From a virus, in the IMG/VR virus record IMGVR_UViG_3300032288_001148, positions 1 through 21,888 of that record: a DNA stretch of 21,888 nt; one strand, given 5' to 3'. A program made the position numbers and the translations under genes. Below, piece by piece: positions 7,637 to 13,287 of this stretch; position 1 is the stretch's first letter; the number at the start of each line of letters is the position of its first letter. A model generated the notes under the pieces. It did no database searches, was not told where the DNA came from, and worked only from the letters and a program-made list of their open reading frames with translations.

Positions 7637-7917
7637 CACATCCTCAACATCTCGTCCACCATGCGCAGCCCAGCGTCCACGTTGTCGATCACGAACACGC
7701 TGACCTTGTGCTGCCGCAGGCGCAGATGCTCTCGCTCCTGGGCCGGCGTGGGCTTCTGACCCTCGCGCTTGAACTCGCAGAAGAACATGCGCCCGTTGGG
7801 CAGCACGAACAGCCGGTCAGGCACCGCAGCGTGCGCTGGTGATGTGAACTTGTAGGCCAGCAGCCCGTGCTCACGGGCGTAGCCACAGACCTTCGCTTCG
7901 ATGTTCTTTTCAAGCAT
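7636..7917 (-). CDS. VRR-NUC domain nuclease
   Basis: This 93-residue protein is a minimal VRR-NUC member of the PD-(D/E)XK nuclease fold. Visible active-site elements are E7 in the first helix, the VPDR motif (D34), CEFK (E48, K50) and Q60. The length is usual for phage stand-alone VRR-NUC proteins, which can cut branched DNA such as Holliday junctions or flaps. It begins one base after the DUF3310 stop and its own stop overlaps the helicase start, so nuclease and helicase are probably co-translated and may act together on replication intermediates. Confidence 0.85.
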   Translation of the reverse strand: MLEKNIEAKVCGYAREHGLLAYKFTSPAHAAVPDRLFVLPNGRMFFCEFKREGQKPTPAQEREHLRLRQHKVSVFVIDNVDAGLRMVDEMLRM

Positions 7918-7918
7918 G

Positions 7919-8155
7919 TCAGTACCCGTGAGGTTTGATGCTGCCGGTGTTCAACTCGATCAGCTTCTCGATGTAGTGCCGAGCCTTGCGCAAGTCCTCG
8001 ACACCTCCCTTGTCTTTCCACCGAGAGACGTACTTCACCACGTTGCCCTCGAAGTACCCGAGTTCATTCGCAGCGATGTAATCCCACGGTTGAATCGGTT
8101 GCTTCTTGTAGTGGTCGCCACCGTGCTGCACTTGGTTCACGCTAAAGCCAGACAT
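7919..8155 (-). CDS. DUF3310 protein (SaV-like)
   Basis: This 78-residue protein matches the DUF3310 pattern closely: VQHGGDHYKK, then QPWDYI, then FEGNVVKYVSRW, then GGVEDLRKARHYIEKLIE. The family is widespread in phages and is labelled nucleotide-kinase-like in databases, but no activity is proved to my knowledge. The ATG at 8155 has GGAGAAG upstream and lies 19 nt inside the end of the polymerase gene. It stands between the polymerase and VRR-NUC genes. Confidence 0.87.
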   Translation of the reverse strand: MSGFSVNQVQHGGDHYKKQPIQPWDYIAANELGYFEGNVVKYVSRWKDKGGVEDLRKARHYIEKLIELNTGSIKPHGY

Positions 8156-9990
8156 AACTTCTCCACTTCTCGGATGTAGTAATCAAAATCCACTGGCAAC
8201 TTGCCAGCTTCACGGATGTCGCTACATGGCTGGACACCCCAGCCACTCTCGACGCCGATCTTTCGCCACTCGGTCTTGCCCTTCAGCGGAGGCATCCACT
8301 TGAACAGCCGGCCACCGCCTTCTGCGATGTAGTAGCGCGTGATGTTCTGCAACTGCTGGGGCGGCTGACCGTCCCACTCGATGGCCAGATAGCTGCTGCG
8401 CGGCACCTTGGTGCGCAGCATGAAGTCCATGATCTCGGGCCACTGCTGCACGGTCTGCCGGATCGGGGCGCCCTCCACCAGCACCTTCTCGGCCACCTTG
8501 GGGATCACAAGACCGCCAGCGTTCTGGTGCCAGCCGGCCTTCCACTCGTAGGCACCCTTGCGCTTGGTGCTGCCATCGTTGAACACGCCGATGTAGTTGT
8601 TCACATCGCGGATCATCATGGCCTTGTAGACGGCCTCCTCAAGGTTCAGGCCAGTGCGCTCCTGCCACGCCATGCGGGCCAGATCGACCATGATCTTGTG
8701 GCTGCGCGGCACCCGCACGGTCAAGCCGTCGGTGTTGACTTGAATCAGGCGCAGCCCGGGGATCGTCAGCAGTCCTTCGGCCAGCAGGCACAGCAGCAGT
8801 TGCCCGTTGAGCGTGATGCTCATGGTGAACAGCGGGTCGTAGAACACGCTGAACTGGTTGTTGCTGTCACCGTACACCCCGTTGAGCGCCAGCTTCAGCA
8901 TCGCGCTCTCAGCGGACTTCTTGGGGTACTGCTTGCGCTGCTCGAACAGGTGCTTGTAGATCGCCACGAAGTCCTTGCCCAGGTGCGCCGGGTGGAACCC
9001 GTTGGTGATGGCAAGGTTCGGGTAGTACGAGGTGACATCGAGGTCCACGATGACGTGCTCGGCGTCTGACTCAATGACCTCAGACTCCACGGAGCCGTGG
9101 ATGCCGCCCAGGCCGAAGACGAACGTGAAGCCGTTGATGGTGGCCGTCAGGTCAGTGAAGACGCCCTTGGTCTCCGTAATCGATTGCTGCTTGAGCCAGC
9201 CCAGCACCCGGCTGAACTCGGGGTCATCGAACCTGATCCACGGCAGGATGGCGTCCTTGAGGTGGATCACCGGGCGCTTGGTCTGCCGAGGTGTGCGGCC
9301 CTTGTCGCCGTAGTCGTAGCAGGACACACCGGCCTCCTCCAACTTCATGACGAAGTAGTCCTTGCCGATCTTGGTGTCGTTGTGGTTCATGAAGTCGCGG
9401 GCGTACTTGCGCGTCAACTCCTCGCGGAAGTGGATCATGTCAAGGCTCTTGTGATAGAACTTCTTGGTCTGATCCACGTCGTGCTGGTTGTATATCTTCA
9501 AAATCTCCACCTGCTCCCGAGTGAGAACAGACCCGACAGGGAACGGAAGATCTTGAATGCTGTCGGCCCGCATGTTGAACTCCAGCATCTTCAGGCTGGT
9601 GGCTCGGGCCTTGTTGTCGAAGTGGTGGATCTTGAACAGGTCGATCTGCGTGACGAACTGGTCAGACGGCTTGACGAAGTGCATCCACTTGTCGCCGTCT
9701 TCATCCTGCGACCCGATGATTGCCATCGCCTTCTTGTACAGCGTGGCGGCATCGCTGTGCCCCATGCGGATCAGCGTATGCAGGACGGGGTAGTCGAAAC
9801 CGAGGTTGTTGAACCCCACCATTCGCGCATTCGTTTCCTTGAGGAACTGGAGAAAAGCGACGATGTTGCGGCTGTCGTTGCGCCAGTCGCTGATCTCGAA
9901 TAGCCAACGAAACGGAGCCTGCGCATGCTCGACCGCCAACGTGAAGACGTTGGGGTAGGTCTCGATGTCGAACACATAGTCGTTACTCAT
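8137..9990 (-). CDS. Family B DNA polymerase with 3'-5' exonuclease
   Basis: This 617-residue protein carries a DnaQ-like proofreading domain: Exo I FDIET (D8, E10), Exo II GFNNLGFDYP (D66) and Exo III YNQHDVDQT (D171). The family B polymerase palm follows. Motif A is DVTSYYPN (D318), motif B is KLALNGVYG (366-374) and motif C is QVNTDG (418-422). In motif C the first Asp of the usual DTD is Asn, while the second (D421) is kept. It is much shorter than cellular family B enzymes, which suits a compact phage replicase. No TPR2 or terminal-protein signature was recognised, so protein priming is not implied. Start is ATG at 9990, preceded by AAGTAACCGTA. It should be the main replicative polymerase, working with the primase at 13284-15785 and the ssDNA-binding protein. 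Confidence 0.88.
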   Translation of the reverse strand: MSNDYVFDIETYPNVFTLAVEHAQAPFRWLFEISDWRNDSRNIVAFLQFLKETNARMVGFNNLGFDYPVLHTLIRMGHSDAATLYKKAMAIIGSQDEDGDKWMHFVKPSDQFVTQIDLFKIHHFDNKARATSLKMLEFNMRADSIQDLPFPVGSVLTREQVEILKIYNQHDVDQTKKFYHKSLDMIHFREELTRKYARDFMNHNDTKIGKDYFVMKLEEAGVSCYDYGDKGRTPRQTKRPVIHLKDAILPWIRFDDPEFSRVLGWLKQQSITETKGVFTDLTATINGFTFVFGLGGIHGSVESEVIESDAEHVIVDLDVTSYYPNLAITNGFHPAHLGKDFVAIYKHLFEQRKQYPKKSAESAMLKLALNGVYGDSNNQFSVFYDPLFTMSITLNGQLLLCLLAEGLLTIPGLRLIQVNTDGLTVRVPRSHKIMVDLARMAWQERTGLNLEEAVYKAMMIRDVNNYIGVFNDGSTKRKGAYEWKAGWHQNAGGLVIPKVAEKVLVEGAPIRQTVQQWPEIMDFMLRTKVPRSSYLAIEWDGQPPQQLQNITRYYIAEGGGRLFKWMPPLKGKTEWRKIGVESGWGVQPCSDIREAGKLPVDFDYYIREVEKLCLALA

Positions 9991-9995
9991 TACGG

Positions 9996-10259
9996 TTACT
10001 TCTTCAGATCAGACAGCCACACAAACATATCCGTGGCGACTCGACTGCCGTTGTGTTTATCAGGGTGGCACAGGTACAAGAGTTTCTTCAGAACGTCCGG
10101 TGGAATTGGATCAATTTCTCTCACCGGTTCCGGACGCTGATACTCTTCCTCTTGCTGCCGTTCTTTGCGCTTGTTCGCCTTGAAGCAACTCAGGCAAACA
10201 CGCTTCCAATGCTCATCCCTGTAAAACTCTTGGTTACATTGTGGGCATGTGACTAGCAT
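9996..10259 (-). CDS. Zinc-ribbon protein with J-domain-like HPD motif
   Basis: This 87-residue protein has a four-cysteine zinc ribbon at the N-terminus (C5-x2-C8 and C22-x2-C25), a charged linker with KRKERQQEEE, and a C-terminal helix pair carrying LCHPDKHNGS (HPD at 65-67). HPD is the signature tripeptide of DnaJ-type J-domains, which stimulate Hsp70 ATPase. The segment here is only about 35 residues, half a J-domain, so chaperone recruitment is a guess. Similar ribbon-HPD proteins are common next to phage polymerases (recollection). It ends 5 bp before the polymerase start and begins with AGGTAACCGTA-ATG. Confidence 0.7.
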   Translation of the reverse strand: MLVTCPQCNQEFYRDEHWKRVCLSCFKANKRKERQQEEEYQRPEPVREIDPIPPDVLKKLLYLCHPDKHNGSRVATDMFVWLSDLKK

Positions 10260-10273
10260 TACGGTTACCTGAA

Positions 10274-10291
10274 CGGGGGCCGAAGCCCCCG
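10274..10291 (-). repeat. Intercistronic hairpin with UUCG loop
   Basis: Read on the minus strand, CGGGGGC-TTCG-GCCCCCG forms a perfect 7-bp GC stem closed by the very stable UUCG tetraloop. It lies in the 38-nt gap between the ssDNA-binding protein gene and the zinc/HPD gene. There is no U-tract, so it is not a classical terminator. It may protect the 3' end of the upstream message or set the ratio of the two products (inference). Confidence 0.6.
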
Positions 10292-10297
10292 GGTTGA

Positions 10298-10960
10298 TTA
10301 CTGATGACCGGCCATGAACGGCGGCAGGCCCATCGGTGCAGCCGGTACGGCAGCGCCGAACATGCCAGCAGGAACACCAGCCACAGCACCAAACAGGTTC
10401 GATGCGTCCACAGCACCCTCACCGAACGGGGTGTCGTCGCTGGCAAACTGCACAGCAATCAGATCGGCCCGAATGCCACGGCCATGCTTGTTCTCCTGCA
10501 ACCACGGCTTGACGGCGGCGTTGACCCGGCAGCCGCCATACATCTTGCGGGCAAGCTGCTGGTACGCCATCGTGTTGGTCGGGTCGATGGGTGTGCCATC
10601 GGCTTGGATCATCTGCGGCTGCGAGTCGCGGCCTGCGGTGATGAACACATGACCGGCGTACCCGTCGTAGGGCTGAAAGGTCTTCTTGTTGATCTTCTCC
10701 TCGCCGCGACCGTAGCAGCGCAGCTTGCGGTCGTTCTGGATCATGCCCATGACGGTCTGGGCGTGCTCCTTCCACTTGTCCAGTACCATCGCGCCGTAGC
10801 GCTGCATGAACTGGCCGAAGCTGGGGTGATCCTGCGGCATGATGAACTCGCAGTTGTACGAGATGCGTTCCTTGCCGGTCTGCTCGTTCACCTGACGCTG
10901 GGGTTCAGCGAGGTGGGGAAAAGACAAACGGACGTTGGACAGGAAGATGATTTCGGACAT
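10298..10960 (-). CDS. ssDNA-binding protein, DUF2815 / Enc34 type
   Basis: This 220-residue protein has the pattern of DUF2815, the family of the phage Enc34 ssDNA-binding protein. It has an N-terminal LSNVRLSFPHLAEP strand region, the middle CYGRGEEKINKKTFQPYDGY and HVFITAGR, then CRVNAAVKPWLQENKHGRGI and LIAVQFASDD. The OB-like core is followed by a flexible Gly/Ala/Pro/Met-rich tail (from about residue 180). It would coat single-stranded DNA at the phage fork and in recombination. The tail lacks the acidic tip of bacterial SSB, so partner binding must differ. Start ATG at 10960 follows AAAGGTAACTGTC. It lies directly downstream of the DUF2800 nuclease gene, the usual pairing. Confidence 0.85.
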   Translation of the reverse strand: MSEIIFLSNVRLSFPHLAEPQRQVNEQTGKERISYNCEFIMPQDHPSFGQFMQRYGAMVLDKWKEHAQTVMGMIQNDRKLRCYGRGEEKINKKTFQPYDGYAGHVFITAGRDSQPQMIQADGTPIDPTNTMAYQQLARKMYGGCRVNAAVKPWLQENKHGRGIRADLIAVQFASDDTPFGEGAVDASNLFGAVAGVPAGMFGAAVPAAPMGLPPFMAGHQ

Positions 10961-10979
10961 GACAGTTACCTTTCGATGA

Positions 10980-12293
10980 TTACGAGAGCCACGAGGGCAG
11001 GGACTCGGCAGCGGGTGCTGCCGCTACTGCGCTGAACAGCGGCGCAGCATTGGTGATGACAGCAGGACGGCTGTCGGATTCAGGGACCACGGTCAGTTTG
11101 CCGGCCAGCTTGGCGACGTACTCCTGCTCCATGCGCTTCAACTGGCGGTCGGTCAGCGACACCTTGGTGCCGTCTCGCTTCTCCCAGGTCAGCTTCTCAG
11201 CTTTGGCCGGGGTGACCAGCTTGGTCTCATAGATGGCGGTCTTGGGGATGCCCATCTTGACCAGCTTCTCGGCCATCTCATCCTCGGGCAGCGTCCAAGC
11301 GCGGGAGCCGCGACCGTGGACCAGCTTGAGGCCGGGGATGGGGTTGCCAGACTCCAGACGACGCAGGGCTTCCTTCTCGACACCTTCGAGGAGTTGGCGC
11401 ATCAGCGGTGCGGCCTCCATGATCTGACGGATCTGTTGATCGTCCATCTGGGCCGGGTCTTTGTCGGCAGACTGCTGCGCGACATCGAGCGTTTCAGTTA
11501 CGACGGGTTGGAACATGATTCCGACCTCCTTCATTACGTTACCTGCCAGCGCGGCGCATCCGCCCTTCGCCCTGCAGTATTTACATTGACTCTCGCCGGG
11601 GACCAGCGGGGCCTGGGGGTTGTCCGTGGCAGACGCCTCGATCACAAGATCGCGGGCCACCTCGTCAAGCACCTGGGCCACCGGGTAGTCTACCGAGCGG
11701 ATCGCTTTGCCACCCTTGAGCGCCAGCTTGGGCTGGATCACCGTCATGCGAACGGTCTTGAACGGGTACGGGTTGGGCCGTGCAATCTTGAGACTGGCAA
11801 GCACACCAACGGCGTACTGCTCCATCTGCAGGATCGCGCTGTCCCACGCATCGTTCATGCCGTCCTTGTAGTCGATGATCTCCACGACCTCGTTCAGACG
11901 GTCGTGAAGCTGGGCATCGACGGTGCCGTCCAAGTCGTCACGGCTGACCAGCCACTGAGGGTTTACTCTCTCCTCGGACACGATCTGCGCCATGCCCAAA
12001 GACTCAGCCTGCCGGGTCTTGAGGTAGTCGATGGCCACCTTGACCCGAGCAGCGCGGTCAGCGTCGATCACGAACTCACCATCGTCGTCCTTCATCTTGA
12101 CGCCCACCATCGAGGTGGGGTCAGCGAGTCCGGCCTTGGTGCAGTGCTCCAGCACCGTGTGAGTGTGAGTACCGTCGATGGCTGCAGCACCGCTGCGCTC
12201 GTCGGGGTACTTGGCCTCCTCACGAATGCTGCCGGGGCACAGAGCCCAGCGGTGCCGCTTCGAGGGCGACAGCTTGGCGTGAGCCGTGGTCAC
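10980..12293 (-). CDS. DUF2800 Cas4/RecB-like PD-(D/E)XK nuclease
   Basis: This 437-residue protein opens with the DUF2800 hallmark AHAKLSPSKRHRWALCPGS. The nuclease core is visible: H43/H45 in GTHTH, D122 in LDGTVD, then EIIDYKDG (D141, K143), followed by the helix with QMEQY. Cys19 plus C237-x2-C240-x5-C246 near the middle form the four-cysteine set that holds an iron-sulphur cluster in Cas4- and AddB-type nucleases (family knowledge). A 190-residue C-terminal extension continues beyond it. It probably resects DNA ends for recombination or packaging, with the ssDNA-binding protein encoded next to it. Start is GTG at 12293, overlapping the preceding stop (GTGA), with AGAAAGG upstream. Confidence 0.85.
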   Translation of the reverse strand: MTTAHAKLSPSKRHRWALCPGSIREEAKYPDERSGAAAIDGTHTHTVLEHCTKAGLADPTSMVGVKMKDDDGEFVIDADRAARVKVAIDYLKTRQAESLGMAQIVSEERVNPQWLVSRDDLDGTVDAQLHDRLNEVVEIIDYKDGMNDAWDSAILQMEQYAVGVLASLKIARPNPYPFKTVRMTVIQPKLALKGGKAIRSVDYPVAQVLDEVARDLVIEASATDNPQAPLVPGESQCKYCRAKGGCAALAGNVMKEVGIMFQPVVTETLDVAQQSADKDPAQMDDQQIRQIMEAAPLMRQLLEGVEKEALRRLESGNPIPGLKLVHGRGSRAWTLPEDEMAEKLVKMGIPKTAIYETKLVTPAKAEKLTWEKRDGTKVSLTDRQLKRMEQEYVAKLAGKLTVVPESDSRPAVITNAAPLFSAVAAAPAAESLPSWLS

Positions 12294-12511
12294 GCCTTTC
12301 TCCAGACCCGAGAGTTGCCTTCCTCGTCGCGCACGATGAACTTGCGCCCGGTCTCCTTGGCCACGCGACGAGCGTGAGCAGAAAGAGCAGCCTTGCCAAT
12401 GGGTACAGCGAACGAGTCGCCCACTTCGAGTTGTCGAAGAACCGCATACTTCTCCACACGCACCTTCTTGGCGCGGGTGGGCATGGGGACATGTTTGTCA
12501 ATCTTGATCAT
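12290..12511 (-). CDS. Small conserved phage protein (DUF7303-like), unknown function
   Basis: This 73-residue basic protein has the recognisable phage pattern KYAVLRQLEVGDSFAVP, then a helix, ETGRKFIVRDEEG and RVWRKA at the end. I associate it with a small family (DUF7303-like, from memory) that travels with phage replication genes; the small beta-rich fold may bind nucleic acid, but this is not shown. Start ATG at 12511 has AAGGGAG upstream. Its stop overlaps the GTG start of the DUF2800 gene. Confidence 0.7.
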   Translation of the reverse strand: MIKIDKHVPMPTRAKKVRVEKYAVLRQLEVGDSFAVPIGKAALSAHARRVAKETGRKFIVRDEEGNSRVWRKA

Positions 12512-12513
12512 GA

Positions 12514-12930
12514 TCAGGCTCCCTTCAGGGCTTCAACACCTTGGAACAGCGCACCGTAGTGCTCGGGCTTGACGTCGTTGATGTTCGCGTAGCCCAAGCC
12601 GGTCAGCACGTTCTGGATCTGCGCACCCTTCTGCGGACCCATCGCCTTGTAGGCACCCATGACGTAATCGATCAGACCCTTGCCGTCAGAGAACGGTGCG
12701 CCGCTGGGCACAGGCGCTGCCACGGGCGCAGGGGCCACGAACGCCGGTGGTGCGGGCATCGTGGGCGTCACGGTGACCACAGCAGGCGGTGCGATGGCTG
12801 CAACAACGGGTGCAGTTACAGGCGCAGGGCTTGCCACGGGCGCAGGCGCGGCTACAGTTGACGATTCCAGCTTCGCAGTCAGAGCCAGTACAGCCTGGGT
12901 CAGCGCGTCAATCTTGGCTTCGAGGGACAT
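12514..12930 (-). CDS. Coiled-coil / Pro-Ala linker / helical-domain protein, replication-associated
   Basis: This 138-residue protein has three parts: an N-terminal helix (LEAKIDALTQAVLALTAKLE) likely to oligomerise, a 55-residue Ala/Pro/Val-rich low-complexity linker (about residues 25-80), and a compact C-terminal domain starting at FSDGKGLIDYVMGAYKAMG and ending in Gln/Gly/Ala-rich helices. Such an architecture suits a tether between replication partners. Start ATG at 12930 has AAGGAG upstream and lies 23 nt inside the end of the RHH gene. No function is known for relatives that I can recall. Confidence 0.65.
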   Translation of the reverse strand: MSLEAKIDALTQAVLALTAKLESSTVAAPAPVASPAPVTAPVVAAIAPPAVVTVTPTMPAPPAFVAPAPVAAPVPSGAPFSDGKGLIDYVMGAYKAMGPQKGAQIQNVLTGLGYANINDVKPEHYGALFQGVEALKGA

Positions 12931-13117
12931 AAAGTTTCTCCTTGGGATTACCGGTTACAGGGGGGTTGATGGTGACGCGATCTTCGACGAACGCATCGAT
13001 GAGTTCACGCAAGACCTCGCTCGGTGTCCCGAACTTTCTGGCCTTGACGTGAAACCTTGTGCGCGTCTTGTCTGACACTCGGACAGTCAAGTACGCTGAT
13101 TTGTTGATGGCGGGCAT
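12908..13117 (-). CDS. Ribbon-helix-helix (Arc/CopG-like) DNA-binding protein
   Basis: This 69-residue protein shows the RHH pattern: a short strand YLTVRVSDKTRTRF, helix A HVKARKFG, then a TPSEVLRELIDAFVED second helix. RHH dimers insert the strand into the major groove and commonly repress nearby promoters. It is the first gene of the long minus-strand replication operon and lies directly under the overlapping divergent promoters at 13143-13176, so autoregulation and control of the primase gene are likely (inference). No good Shine-Dalgarno precedes the ATG at 13117; the expected leader is only about 25 nt. Confidence 0.78.
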   Translation of the reverse strand: MPAINKSAYLTVRVSDKTRTRFHVKARKFGTPSEVLRELIDAFVEDRVTINPPVTGNPKEKLYVPRSQD

Positions 13118-13142
13118 GACATGGAAAATTTCGCTGTCGATG

Positions 13143-13171
13143 TTGTCAGTGTATCACGGTCGTGCCACAAT
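13143..13171 (+). promoter_or_regulatory. Putative promoter for the primase gene
   Basis: TTGTCA (13143-13148), a 17-bp spacer and CACAAT (13166-13171) preceded by TGC give five of six and four of six matches to the sigma-70 boxes, with an extended -10. The predicted transcript reads through the hairpin at 13195-13221 and the leader ORF before the primase. It overlaps the minus-strand promoter almost base for base. Confidence 0.5.
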
Positions 13172-13176
13172 GCAAC
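13148..13176 (-). promoter_or_regulatory. Putative promoter for the minus-strand replication operon
   Basis: On the minus strand TGATACACT (13156-13148) is an extended -10; a weak TTGCAT (13175-13170) stands 16 bp upstream. The same nonamer is at the internal promoter near 5920. The start point would lie about 25 nt before the RHH gene. It overlaps the plus-strand primase promoter, so the two cannot be bound by polymerase at once. Confidence 0.5.
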
Positions 13177-13189
13177 ACACGGCACAAAG

Positions 13190-13221
13190 AAAAAGCCCCG
13201 GGGTCTTGTGAACCCCGGGGC
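13190..13221 (-). terminator. 10-bp GC hairpin with U-tract on the minus strand
   Basis: GCCCCGGGGT (13195-13204) and ACCCCGGGGC (13212-13221) pair perfectly around a 7-nt loop. On the minus strand the stem is followed by TTTTTCTTTG, the form of a rho-independent terminator. It would stop leftward transcripts before they enter the replication operon promoter. On the plus strand, where no U-tract follows, the same hairpin lies in the leader of the primase message and could affect its folding or stability. Confidence 0.7.
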
Positions 13222-13245
13222 AGCTTCTGACGGAGGAGAAACGTG

Positions 13246-13287
13246 ATGACACTGGCAACTGCGATCACCAGCGAGAAAAGTATATGA
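13246..13287 (+). CDS. 13-residue leader peptide before the primase gene
   Basis: A strong Shine-Dalgarno, GGAGGAG (13232-13238), serves the ATG at 13246. The ATG opens a 13-codon frame (MTLATAITSEKSI) whose TGA overlaps the primase ATG as ATGA. The primase start itself has only a poor site (GAGAAAAG), so its translation would depend on ribosomes finishing this short frame. An in-frame GTG one codon upstream is also possible. It may be just a coupling device with no function for the peptide. Confidence 0.5.
   Translation: MTLATAITSEKSI

Noticed and set aside
9097-9903. Plus-strand open frame of 268 codons inside the polymerase gene
   Set aside because: It is the complement of a gene with clear polymerase motifs; its product is Val/Leu/His-rich with no domain.
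10980-12293. DUF2800 nuclease considered as a CRISPR Cas4
   Set aside because: The N-terminal AHAKLSPS signature, length and setting beside a phage ssDNA-binding protein are those of the phage DUF2800 family; there are no other cas genes.
11316-12377. Plus-strand open frame of 353 codons opposite the DUF2800 gene
   Set aside because: Shadow of a well-supported gene; no ribosome binding site or recognisable motif.
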